From assembly GCA_900554835.1 (NCBI GenBank), contig USJD01000001.1, positions 62,001 to 126,000 on the forward strand: a stretch of 64,000 nucleotides of DNA, read 5' to 3'. Source of the DNA: an uncultured Prevotella sp. Lineage in GTDB: Bacteria; Bacteroidota; Bacteroidia; Bacteroidales; Bacteroidaceae. Under the pieces are notes generated by a model that saw only the letters and a list, made by a program, of their open reading frames with translations, had not been told where the DNA came from and ran no database searches. Both the position numbers and the translations under genes were made by a program. This document shows, piece after piece, positions 31,701 to 42,000 of the stretch. Each line of letters begins with the position of its first letter. Position 1 is the stretch's first letter.

Positions 31701-32212
31701 TGATTCGAGATATACAGAATATTGATGATGACGTTTCTGCTATGAAACGGATAATTCGGCAAAAGCTTACATCAGATCCTGATGTCATTGAGGTTTTAAA
31801 TAACCACGAATTAGATCCATCTAGTCCAGATGATTATTTAAATAATAATATTTTTGCTTATATTCGTATCCCGGGTGTGCAAGATGTTGCTAAAAATTTT
31901 ATTTGCTTTAGCGTAGATGATATGGAAGACCATCGTGATAATTCAGTAATGAAAATTCAATATGTCCAATTTGTTGTATTCTGTCATGCAGATGATATTA
32001 AAACCCCATATGGGATTGAACGGCATGATTTATTAGGATATTTAATAAGGGACATTTTTGGATGGTCAAATATGTTTGGTATGCAGGCTAAACTTATATA
32101 TGACAGAGAAAGTGTCACTGACACAAATTACTCTTGTCGAACCTTAAAATTTGAGCTTACTAGAACTAATTCTTTAAATAAGGCTGTAACGAGGAATAAA
32201 TATGAGTTCTGA
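31700..32212 (+). CDS. tail-completion-like protein (170 aa)
   Basis: MIRDIQNIDDDVSAMKRIIR ..., mixed alpha/beta with HADDIKTPYGIERHDLLGYL. Size and position before the tail tube gene match gp17/Ne1-type tail terminators, which cap the tube and join the head. Overlaps the next gene by 11 nt. Confidence 0.5.
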   Translation: MIRDIQNIDDDVSAMKRIIRQKLTSDPDVIEVLNNHELDPSSPDDYLNNNIFAYIRIPGVQDVAKNFICFSVDDMEDHRDNSVMKIQYVQFVVFCHADDIKTPYGIERHDLLGYLIRDIFGWSNMFGMQAKLIYDRESVTDTNYSCRTLKFELTRTNSLNKAVTRNKYEF

Positions 32213-32939
32213 TATATTTGATATAGACCAACTCCAATTATATTTTGGAGATGATTATATCATAAATGATAAGATTAAAATTTCTCAGCCAACAATTGGT
32301 GATATTGTAGATTTTGGTGAAGCTCAATATTTTAGCGTTATACATACTATAACTGCTATTCCGTCAGATATGAAGTCTCAATTATGGGATCTTGGTATTG
32401 ATTGGATGGAAATTGACGATTTTGAATTATTCATGATGTTAGCTCCAACTTTGCCAGTTGAAAGAACAAAATTGCTATTTGGAGATTTAGATTTTACAAA
32501 ATTTAAAGTATATAAAAATCGTGAAAATGGCGATATTTTATTGGCAGATTTAGAGTCTGGTGTAAAAATTGATAAATTAATTTATCTAAGGATTGTAAAT
32601 TATTTAAGAAAAGTCCATAATATTACACCTAAAATTGAACGTGCAGCAAATAAAATAACCAAACAGATTCTCATTGATGAAGATAGATTGAGAATCCAAA
32701 CAAATAAAGATAAACCTTTTAAATCATATTTATTACCATTAATTTCATCTGTGAAAGTTCGTATGGGATATACGAAAGATTATGTGAGAAATGAAGGGTT
32801 CGTAGAATTTTTTGATGATGTATCAAGGCTTCAAATTATTCATAATGCGGATCATTTACTTGCAGGATGTTATGCTGGGACAATAGATATGAAGAAAATA
32901 AATAAAAATGAATTGAATTGGATGAAAGAGATTAATTAA
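32202..32939 (+). CDS. phage tail-module protein (245 aa)
   Basis: IKISQPTIGDIVDFGEAQYF and WDLGIDWMEIDDFELFMMLA; a helical protein found before tail-tube genes in Gram-positive phages, maybe a tail chaperone. No slippery sequence for a classical G/GT frameshift was seen at its end. Function not firmly known. Confidence 0.45.
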   Translation: MSSDIFDIDQLQLYFGDDYIINDKIKISQPTIGDIVDFGEAQYFSVIHTITAIPSDMKSQLWDLGIDWMEIDDFELFMMLAPTLPVERTKLLFGDLDFTKFKVYKNRENGDILLADLESGVKIDKLIYLRIVNYLRKVHNITPKIERAANKITKQILIDEDRLRIQTNKDKPFKSYLLPLISSVKVRMGYTKDYVRNEGFVEFFDDVSRLQIIHNADHLLAGCYAGTIDMKKINKNELNWMKEIN

Positions 32940-32980
32940 TCTCTTTTAATATTAAAATTATTTTATAGGAGGAAATTACT

Positions 32981-33769
32981 ATGGCTTTTGATATTAACAA
33001 TTTTGTCATTGATAGAGTTATCCGTGGTGTTGCTCTATCTCAGAAGGACGATTCCGTCCTATTCTCTATTAACCAGATGCAGAATGTTTCTCTAAACTGC
33101 GCTTCTGAGTCTACTGATGCTGTTGACGCTCTTGGTACTCCTATTGCGACTTTCTATCGTGCAAAGAGCGCAGAATTCTCTGCTGAGAACGCAATATTTG
33201 ATATGAATCTAATGGCTACCCAGCTTGGTGCTGATAAGAAGGTTGCAAGTGCTGATGCCAAGATCGTTGCTCCTGCCATGGAGAGCTTTGTTTATGGTAA
33301 TGGTTCTTATGAACTAAAGCATACCCCTAAAGTTGCTCCTAATGAAATTTATATTCTAAATGGCGACAGCACTTTTGGTAAGAAGTTTACTAAGGCTACT
33401 TCTGCTGCTTCTGCTACTGAGTTCGCAATCACTAATAAGACTCTAGCTCTACCTACTGGTCTTAATGCTGATGATGAGCTCTTTGTAATGTATGATTACG
33501 AGACTGATAGCGCCGTTGAAGTTGTTAACTCTGCTACTAAGTTCCCTGTGGGTTGCAAATTTATTATGGAGGTTCTTGGCTGTGACGTTTGCGACCAGAC
33601 AACCTTAATTCACTGCTACCTAATTTTCCCCAACTTTAAGCTTTCCCCAGACTTTGACTGGTCTGTAGCTACGGATGGGGCGCATCCCTTCAGCGGTAAG
33701 GCACAACAGGCATACTGCGATAAGGAGAAAAAGTTATTCTCAATTATTATTCCAGAGGAAAAAGATTAA
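32981..33769 (+). CDS. major tail (tube) protein (262 aa)
   Basis: Codons are strongly optimised as in the capsid gene. The sequence is beta-rich with an N-terminal FVIDRVIRGVALSQKDDSVL strand and an Ala/Ser/Thr-rich centre, typical of siphovirus tube proteins. Its position after completion proteins supports this. AGGAGG is 9 nt before the ATG. Forms the stacked hexamer rings of the tail. Confidence 0.7.
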   Translation: MAFDINNFVIDRVIRGVALSQKDDSVLFSINQMQNVSLNCASESTDAVDALGTPIATFYRAKSAEFSAENAIFDMNLMATQLGADKKVASADAKIVAPAMESFVYGNGSYELKHTPKVAPNEIYILNGDSTFGKKFTKATSAASATEFAITNKTLALPTGLNADDELFVMYDYETDSAVEVVNSATKFPVGCKFIMEVLGCDVCDQTTLIHCYLIFPNFKLSPDFDWSVATDGAHPFSGKAQQAYCDKEKKLFSIIIPEEKD

Positions 33770-33781
33770 TTTTGTAAAAGC

Positions 33782-33810
33782 TTGACAAAACAAAATTAAT
33801 GTGTTATAAT
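33782..33810 (+). promoter_or_regulatory. perfect consensus sigma-A promoter
   Basis: TTGACA (33782-33787), 17-base spacer, TATAAT (33805-33810): all 12 consensus bases with ideal spacing. The spacer holds the dispersed motif (ACAAAACAAAATTAAT, 33785-33800). It lies amid late genes and drives the HNH gene. Confidence 0.8.
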
Positions 33811-33823
33811 AAGCATACAAGAT

Positions 33824-33925
33824 AGAAAGAGAGGTAATTGGCTCTTTTGATAAGGCGAGGTGCCTCCACACCTCGTCTTCTTGTGATATTTAAAAGTGGA
33901 GATGTTATTATGGAGGTAATATTTT
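33824..33925 (+). promoter_or_regulatory. structured 5' leader of the HNH gene
   Basis: AAAGAG...CTCTTT (33828-33847) and a strong CGAGGTG-CCTCCA-CACCTCG hairpin (33856-33875), the latter containing GAGG/CCTCC words that could pair with the ribosome site TGGAGG at about 33910. It could delay translation of the nuclease. Confidence 0.4.
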
Positions 33926-34978
33926 ATGGGACGTAAAATTATTAAAACATTTTATGATTGGTGTATAGAAAATAATCGTCAAGATTTATTAAAAAGATTT
34001 GATGCGGAGAAAAATCAATGTTCCGCGAAAGATGTTTCTTGCAAAAGTAATAAAAAATATTATTTTAAATGTGCAAGAGGATTACATAATAGCGAATTAT
34101 TTTATATATCGAGTTTTATGAATAGTAAATATGCAGTAGCTGCATGTAGTAAGTGTAAAAGTGTCGCTCAAATTATTATTGATAAATTTGGAGAAGATTA
34201 TTTATGGGAAAAATGGAGTGATCAAAATGATGCTTCTCCATGGGATATTGCGGGTAATGCTAAAATAGAAGTATTATTGCAGTGTGATAAAAAAGATTAT
34301 CATATTTACCGACAATATCCACAAAATTTTATAAATGGATGTGGCTGCTCTTATTGCAATAGCAAAAAGATACATCCATATGATAGTTTGGGGGCTTTGT
34401 ATCCTAAAGCTGTAGAGCTGTGGTCTGATAAAAATGAAAAATCTCCTTATGATTTTCTTCCTCATTCTAATAAGAGTGCGTGGTTTAAATGCCCTAATGG
34501 TAAGCATAAAGATTTTTATCGCTCGATTACTACTGAGGTGAATTGTGACTTTCGATGCTATGAATGTGTAAAAGATAGTATGAGTATTAATAAATGTGGT
34601 GAGAATAATTATTTTTGGAATGGCGGAGTAAATGGTAAAAATGATACCGCTCGTCATCATAGAGAGTATAAAAATTGGCGCACTTTGGTATATGGACGTG
34701 ATAATTACACATGTCAATGTTGTGGTAAAGTTGGTGGGAGACTTAACGTTCACCATGTTTATCCTTTCTCGGATTATGAGGCATTGCGTTTTTGTGTTGA
34801 TAATGGACTTACTTTATGTGAGGAGTGCCATGATGCGGCCAAGGCTGGTTCTTTCCACAATATATATGGAACTCACAATAATACTCCAGAACAACTTCGT
34901 GAATATATTTTAAATAAATCTAATATTGATATTTTTGAAACACATCCTGAAATATTATCTTTAACAATACAAAATTAA
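33926..34978 (+). CDS. HNH homing endonuclease with treble-clef repeats (350 aa)
   Basis: Residues 1-230 carry repeated Cys pairs (FKCARGLHN, CGCSYCNSKK, FKCPNGKH, CYEC) of the zinc-ribbon/treble-clef type with ALYPKAVELWSDKN. Residues 255-310 hold the HNH core (RDNYTCQCCGKVGGRLNVHH, LCEECHD). It stands in its own transcription unit between tail genes, as expected for a mobile intron-less endonuclease. Confidence 0.8.
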   Translation: MGRKIIKTFYDWCIENNRQDLLKRFDAEKNQCSAKDVSCKSNKKYYFKCARGLHNSELFYISSFMNSKYAVAACSKCKSVAQIIIDKFGEDYLWEKWSDQNDASPWDIAGNAKIEVLLQCDKKDYHIYRQYPQNFINGCGCSYCNSKKIHPYDSLGALYPKAVELWSDKNEKSPYDFLPHSNKSAWFKCPNGKHKDFYRSITTEVNCDFRCYECVKDSMSINKCGENNYFWNGGVNGKNDTARHHREYKNWRTLVYGRDNYTCQCCGKVGGRLNVHHVYPFSDYEALRFCVDNGLTLCEECHDAAKAGSFHNIYGTHNNTPEQLREYILNKSNIDIFETHPEILSLTIQN

Positions 34979-34979
34979 T
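34964..34979 (+). promoter_or_regulatory. dispersed motif copy ACAATACAAAATTAAT
   Basis: The last codons of the HNH gene (TIQN-stop) are spelled by the motif, as in the 8055 gene. It lies 19 nt before the next start. Confidence 0.55.
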
Positions 34980-34997
34980 TATAAAGGAGTGATAGCT

Positions 34998-35321
34998 ATG
35001 AGATATGAACGCAAGTGCATATGCTGTGGTGAAAAATACAGTTATTGTAATAATTGCTATGACTTCAGGAACTTCCCCTTATGGATGAACTCTTTCCACG
35101 ATGAAAATTGCAAAGATATATTCCAAATTTGTACAGATTACAATTTTAAGCTCCTAACTAAAGAGCAAGCTAAGGAAATGCTTTCTAAATGCGATTTATC
35201 TAATCGCGCTAATTTCTCTGCATGTGTTCAGCGCGATCTTAAGGTCATTCTAGGTGAAAATAAACCTGCTGTTGAGGAGCAAAGTAAAAAGAAAGAGGCT
35301 GCAAAGCCCGACATGAAGTAG
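34998..35321 (+). CDS. zinc-finger phage protein (107 aa)
   Basis: MRYERKCICCGEKYSYCNNC gives CxCC...CxxC; then PLWMNSFHDENCKDIFQICT with a helical body and a Lys/Glu tail. This small family occurs widely near phage tail genes without known role. Start at the ATG after AAAGGAGTG; GTG at 34989 is too close to it. Ends with TAG. Confidence 0.6.
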   Translation: MRYERKCICCGEKYSYCNNCYDFRNFPLWMNSFHDENCKDIFQICTDYNFKLLTKEQAKEMLSKCDLSNRANFSACVQRDLKVILGENKPAVEEQSKKKEAAKPDMK

Positions 35322-35323
35322 TT

Positions 35324-35333
35324 ACAAAATTAA
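35324..35333 (+). promoter_or_regulatory. dispersed motif copy (ACAAAATTAA)
   Basis: Two bases after the TAG of the zinc-finger gene and just before the 13-bp terminator stem. Confidence 0.5.
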
Positions 35334-35338
35334 AAAAC

Positions 35339-35382
35339 AATAAGGTGTTGACTTCATGTGAATTCAACGCCTTATTTTTTTT
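35339..35382 (+). terminator. strong intrinsic terminator
   Basis: AATAAGGTGTTGA pairs with TCAACGCCTTATT around a 12-nt loop and is followed by eight T-type bases. It ends the HNH/zinc-finger unit. Confidence 0.85.
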
Positions 35383-35402
35383 GGACTAAAAGGAGAAAGA
35401 AT

Positions 35403-35624
35403 ATGAATGTAATAAGCCCAATTACTGGGAAGCAATATGACTCTGGTGATGTTGTTTATTTAGCAAATATGATTCAAGCATTTAAATATTTAAATGCTAT
35501 TGGCCCAGATTATTTAATGGATATTTTATATTGTAATACTAAGAATGATTGTCTTGTATTTGTATTTAAAAAGTGTCCAGAGACGGTAGAATGTTATAGA
35601 AAATGGCAAAATCATGAACTCTAA
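35403..35624 (+). CDS. hypothetical protein (73 aa)
   Basis: MNVISPITGKQYDSGDVVYL; small protein with two Cys near the C-terminus. Start at the ATG after AAAAGGAG (an ATG-less extension upstream overlaps the terminator). Overlaps the GIY-YIG gene by 11 nt. No family recognised. Confidence 0.5.
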   Translation: MNVISPITGKQYDSGDVVYLANMIQAFKYLNAIGPDYLMDILYCNTKNDCLVFVFKKCPETVECYRKWQNHEL

Positions 35625-36021
35625 AACATATATACTTTATAGAATTTATTATGGCGATGAGCTTGTTTATATTGGGCGTACATCGCAGGACTTAAAAGAT
35701 AGATTAAGACAACATTTTTTCGGGCATCCAATGGTCAAGAAGATTGATTTATTCGCAACTACAAAAATTGAATATGCAATCTTAAATACTCAGGCAGATA
35801 TGTATTTATATGAAATTTATGAGATAAATAAATGGAAACCACGGATCAATAAAGATGATAAGGCGAGAGATGAGTTCTCCCCTTTCATTGAACTGCCCCA
35901 GCTTGTATTTTATGATTATTGGCCTGAGATTATAGATAAATGGAAAGAAAAGCAAATAAAGCATGTAATAGATACAGCCCCGTTGGATTTTCCCGACGAG
36001 GACTTTTTTGATTTTAATTAA
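35614..36021 (+). CDS. small GIY-YIG domain protein (135 aa)
   Basis: YILYRIYYGDELVYIGRTSQ then DRLRQH and a Glu in MYLYEIYEINKW follow the GIY-YIG pattern (GIY replaced by YRIYY). Only the catalytic module is present, with an acidic tail. Could be a stand-alone homing nuclease or repair-type enzyme. Starts inside the previous gene. Confidence 0.65.
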   Translation: MNSKTYILYRIYYGDELVYIGRTSQDLKDRLRQHFFGHPMVKKIDLFATTKIEYAILNTQADMYLYEIYEINKWKPRINKDDKARDEFSPFIELPQLVFYDYWPEIIDKWKEKQIKHVIDTAPLDFPDEDFFDFN

Positions 36022-36036
36022 GAAGGAGGTTGGAAA

Positions 36037-39000
36037 ATGGCACTTTCGTTTGAAGAATCTAAGAAACAAGCGTTAAAACAAGCGGCTGCTCCTATGTTAA
36101 TGTCGGTGTCTAATGAAGTAATAATAGATTCGGACAATAATTGGAAGAAGCCTGAAAATGCTTCGAATTATGAATATTATAATAATGAATATCATGACGA
36201 TGATTTGTCCACTGTTGATGGAAATAAGAAGATTACTTTAAGTACTAATCAAATTAATTTAACGCAAGAAAAGAATTCTCAATATATTCCATTTGAGATT
36301 CCAAGATATTATGATGGCTTCGATTTATCAAAAACGGCACTTTCAATTTATTGGGTTAACGAAAGTGGCAGCGGTAGCGTATCCGTTCCTGTTGATGTTT
36401 ATTATAATGAGAGTAAAATTCGTTTTGCTTGGTTAGTGGATAATGATGTTACTGCAAGAGCTGGCAAAATTAAATTTGAAATTCAAGCATCAGGTACGAA
36501 TTCTAAGGGATACGAGTATTTATGGAAGACTAAATCTAATGATGGAATTAGTGTTATACAAGCATTAGAAATCAAGTCATTTATTGAACCTGATGATACA
36601 TGGCAGGAAACCTTTATTGCAAAAGTTTCTGCCCAAGCAGATAGAGCAGAAGTTGCGAGTAATAAGGCAGAAGCTGCAGCGGTGGCTGCTGAAAAGGCTG
36701 CATCGGATTTACAAGATGGTATCGCAGATGAAGTAAAAACTGCCATTGGCGACAATTATTACACTAAATCTGAGGTTGATGGGAAGCTTGAAAATGTTCA
36801 GGTTGATTTGACTGGTTATGCTACTGAAACCTATGTTGATGAAAAAGTTGCAGCAGTAGATGTTTCTGAACAGTTAAAGGATTATGCTAAAAAGGATGAA
36901 TTATTTAGTAAAGATTATAATGATTTAACAAATAAGCCAATTATTCCAGCAAAAGTATCAGAACTCGAAAACGATAAAGGCTATTTAACTGAGCATCAAA
37001 GTCTTGATAATTATGCTACCAAAGAAGATGTTCAGGCTGAGATTGCTAAAGTAGATGTTTCTGATCAATTAAAAGATTATGCCAAACAGTCTGATGTGAC
37101 TAATTTATCAAGCAAAGTAAATGCTATTGAACAAACTGTCAATACTGATAAAGAAAGTATTACTGCTATTGGCACTAAGGTAGCAAGTCTTGAAGATACC
37201 ATTGGAAAGATTAATACAGATCCCGGTAAAACATATAATGCCACATATGGAACTGTTGGGGAAGACAATAATATTTATACGTTATGGGAAATTGAAAATG
37301 AGGGCGAAGACAATGAAGTTCGTACTGCTAAGAGCCAATTTAAAATTGTTGGCGGTAGTGGTGGTGGAGGCACAAGTAGTACATTAAAAATTGAATACGT
37401 GACTAAATCTCCATTAATTGTGACAACCAATGATAAAGCTCTTATTAAGTATAATTTCTCTGGCAAGGACTCTTCTGGTGATGAAGTTACTGAAGGTACA
37501 GCGGTATGGAAAATTGGTAATCAAATTATTGCTACTGGAATTGCTGTAAGTGGAGAAAATACTTTTGATGCAACAGATTATATTAGTCTTGGTACTCAGA
37601 AGTTACTACTTACCATTACAGATAGTGCTGGAAGCTTAGTAACTAAAACTTGGACAGTACAAAAGATAGATGTCAGATTAGAGTCTTCTTTTAATGACAA
37701 ACTGACATATAATATTGGCCCAGTATCTTTTGATTATACGCCTTATGGTGCAATTTCTAAAGATATTCATTTCAAGTTGGATGGTACTGAACTTACAAAA
37801 GTTACCACTGCTTCTTCTGGCATTCCAATGGCATATTCAATCCCTGTACAGACCCATGGAGCACATTTGCTAGAGGCTTATATTATTGCAGAGATTAATA
37901 ATGCAACTGTTGAGTCTAACCACATTTTTAAAGATATTATGTGGTATAATCCAGAATCTGAGGATGCGGTTATTGGTTGTGTTCAAACAACTCTTACTGT
38001 TAAACAATATGATACTGAAAATATTGTTTATACAGTATACGATCCAAAGACTGAAACTCCAACAGTAACTCTGGCCATTGATGGTAATATTGTCTCTACT
38101 CTACAATTGGATTCAAATACTCAAACGTGGCAATATAAGCCCACAGACATTGGTTCACATGTTTTAACAATTACTTGTCGAGATACTGTTAAGACTATCA
38201 ATGTAACGGTTGAAAAATTGGATATTAATGTCGAGCCAATAACTGCTGGTTTGCAGTTTGACTTTAATCCAGTTGGACGTTCTAATAACGACGCAAATAG
38301 ATTGTGGTCTTATAGTGAGAATGCAGATATTAAAATGACTGTATCTGATAATTTTGACTGGGAAAATGGTGGATATCAAATTGATGAGAATGGTGATCAG
38401 TATTTTGGTATCAAAGCTGGAACAACTGCTACTATTTCTTATAATCTATTTTCAGATGATGCAAGAAAAAATGGTAAAGAATTTAAACTTATTTTTAAGA
38501 CTGATAATGTTGCAAAGAGCGATGCGACTTTCTTAACTTGTCAGTCAGGAGATACGGCACAAATTGGATTACAAATGAACGTACATGAAGCTTATATTAA
38601 ATCTAGTGCAAAATCTCTATATGTTCCATATAGTGAGGGAGACATTATTGAGTGGGAATTCAATATTGCAAAAGATACTGATATTCCTATTGTTATGTCT
38701 TATGAAGATGGTACTCCTTGCAGACCAATGAGTTATACGTCTGATTATTCATTTACGCAAGAATCACCAGCTCCTATTATAATTGGTTCTGCTGATTGTG
38801 ATGTAATGATTTATCGTATGAAAGCATACAATACAAGTCTTTCTTCTAGTGCTATTTTGTCTAACTTTATTGCGGATGCAAGAACTGCTACAGAAATGAT
38901 TGATCGTTATAAGAGAAATCAAATTTATGATGAGAATAATCTTTTAACTCCTGAGTCTGTTGCAGAAGCTTGTCCGAATATGAGAGTCATTAAGATTGAA

Positions 39001-42000
39001 GCACCATATTTTACAAACAACAAGAAGGACTTCGTGAAGAATACTTCTGTTGAATGTATTTATAAAAATGGCGATGCAATTTTAGATAACTGGAAATTTA
39101 CTAATATGTATCATAGCGGACAAGGTACTACTTCTAATGAATATGGTGCTTCGGGTCGTAATATTGATATTATTGGTGGTTTTGATGGAGCACATCAAGT
39201 AACAAGCAAAGTAGAGCTAGATCCAACTTATATTACTGAACTTACACTTGGTGATGGGACTAAAGTTACTGACGGTACTGGTAAGGTGTCTTTGACCAGA
39301 AATTCTATACCAAATTCGTGGTTTAATATAAAAGTGAATGTCGCTTCTTCTGAGATGGTCAACAATGCATATCTACAGAAGAGATACAACGATTATATCC
39401 CCTATTCCACTCCTGCAACAAGGAGAGACCCAAGAATTAAAAATGATATGGAGTTTGTAAACTGTGTTGTTTTCATTAAGGAAAGTGACCCAGATGTAAC
39501 TACGCATAGAGAGTTTCAAGATACAGACTGGCACTATTATGCGCTCGGTAATATTGGCGACTCTAAAAAGACAGACGTTTCCAGAGCTTATGACCCAGAT
39601 GATATGAATGAATTCTGTATTGAAGTAAGTGATAATACTCTGCCAAACTCTACATTCCAAACTGGAGTTAAGAATTCTGATGGCAGTATGAAATATCCAA
39701 TTACCAAGGCTGAGTGGGTTGCGGGAAATGAAGCTTATGATTCTCTATATAATAATTGGGATGGTTCCTTTGAATTTAGATATGATTGCTGTGGAGACTC
39801 TAAAGATGGAGAATCTATCTCAACCGATGAGGCCAAAGAACAAATTAGGGCAAATAATCGTCAAATTTGGAGAGACTTCTATGAGTTCGTTATTACATCA
39901 AGTGACGATGAATTTGTAAGCAATCTTAAGAATTGGTTTATTTCTGAATCTGCTCTATATTGGTATCTTTTTACTACTCGTTATACGATGATTGATAACA
40001 GAGCTAAAAATACTTTCTGGCATTGGGCAAAACATTATATTAGTACAAGCGAAGCAGAAACTCTTGGAAATAAGGCTGCTTATTATATAATTGACAACGA
40101 TGCTGCCGCTATTAATAATGGTTATAGATTTGATCTGTGGGACTATGACAACGATACAGCTTTGGGAATCAATAACAGCGGCGAATTAACAATGACCTAC
40201 GGCAAAGAAGATACCGATTATCGTACAGAGGGAGATCCTTCTTCTGGCTATATCTTTAATGCCGCAGACTCTGTATTCTTCTGCCGTATTCGTGATTTGA
40301 TGAAGAGCCAATTGCGCACATTATATGCATCTTGCGAGAGCAAAAACTGTTGGAGTTCCACATCTTTAATTAATCAGTTCGATGAGAAACAAAACGAATG
40401 GCCAGAAGAGCTTTGGAGAATTGACTATGTAAGAAAGTATGAGCGTCCATATAGAAGTGGTAACACCCGTTTCTTAGAACAGATGATGAATGGTAAGAAG
40501 AAATATCAACGCAGACAGTTTGAGCGTGACCAAGAAATATATATGGCAACGAAGTTTGTTGGAAACACAGCCGCATCTGATCAAATTATGTTTAGATGCA
40601 ATACTCCTGTTTCTGCTGTCGTTAAGCCAGATTATACACTTCATCTGACTCCATTCTCTGATATGTATCTATCAGTAATGTTTGGTAATTCTTCTGTTAC
40701 ACAGGTTCGTGCAAAAGCTGGACAGCAGTATAACATTCCTTGCCCCTATACAACAATGGATGATACTGCCGTTCTCATTTATGCTGCCTCAAGAATTCAA
40801 TCTATGGGAGACGTTTCTGCATGTTATATTCATGATAATGACTTCTCTAAGGCTGAAAAGCTAAAGGAGTTAATTATTGGTAATACTACAGAAGGTTATT
40901 CTAATACATTCTTGACAAATCTTGTTATTGGTAACAATAGACTACTTGAAAAGTTAGATGTTAGAAATACTCCTAGTCTTGTGAGTAGTTTAGATTTGTC
41001 TAAGTGTGGAAACTTGCAAGAGCTATATGCGACAGGTTCAGGTCTTACTGGTGTTCTGTTTGCTAATGGTGGAAAGATTCAGACGGCATTATTACCTTCT
41101 ACATTGACTTCAATTAATATGCGTAATCTAAAATATCTTAGCACTATTGCTTTTGCTGGATATGATCAGATTACAACTATGATTGTTGAGAATTGCAATA
41201 CTATTGATTGTGTAGACTTGCTAGAAAAGGCTTCTAAGACTAATCGTGTTCGTCTTATTGGCGTTGATTGGGAATTGGAATCTACGGACTTGTTGACAAG
41301 GCTCTATAACATGAGAGGTATTGATAAGAATGGTTATAATACTGACCAATCTATCGTTACTGGTAAGGTTCATGTCCCTGTTATGAGAGAGAAACTACTC
41401 GCTCAGTATAATGAAGTTTGGCCCGATCTTGAGCTTACTTATAACACTTTGGTTCAACAATTTACTGTAACCTTCAAGAATGATAATGGAGATATCCTTG
41501 ATGTTCAATATGTTGATAAAGGCTCAAAGGCAGTAGACCCAATTACTAGGGCAGAAAATCCAATTGCTACACCTACAAAAGCAAGCACTGTAAGCACTGA
41601 TTATACATTTGCTGGATGGGACTCTGATTTTGTTGAAGCATTCTCCAATCAAGTTATCACAGCTACATATACTGGAGCTTTAAGAGAGTATACGGTTAAG
41701 TATGCCTCTAAGGGAACTGTATTGCAAGAAACTCAGGCAAAGTATGGTTCTATGGTTTTGTATACAGGGGACGATCCGAAATACACTGCGGAGGAATCAG
41801 CATATAAATATTATCTCTTTACTAGATGGGATAAGAGTGGATATGTAGATGGAGATAAAACCATCAATGCCGTTTATGATTCTTGTGAATATACTGATGG
41901 ATATTTTGATGGTAAAGATTTGTCTACTCTACGTCCAGTTGAGATTTATGCTATGATGCAGCTTGGCAAAGAAAATACTTATATAACAGAGAAAGATTCA

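Noticed and set aside
36609..37100. Possible diversity-generating or integration element near the giant gene
   Set aside because: No reverse transcriptase, template repeat, integrase or attachment-like direct repeat was found in the window.
40911..40940. TTGACA-like promoter box in the giant gene
   Set aside because: No -10 box at proper distance and it lies mid-gene; chance in AT-rich DNA.
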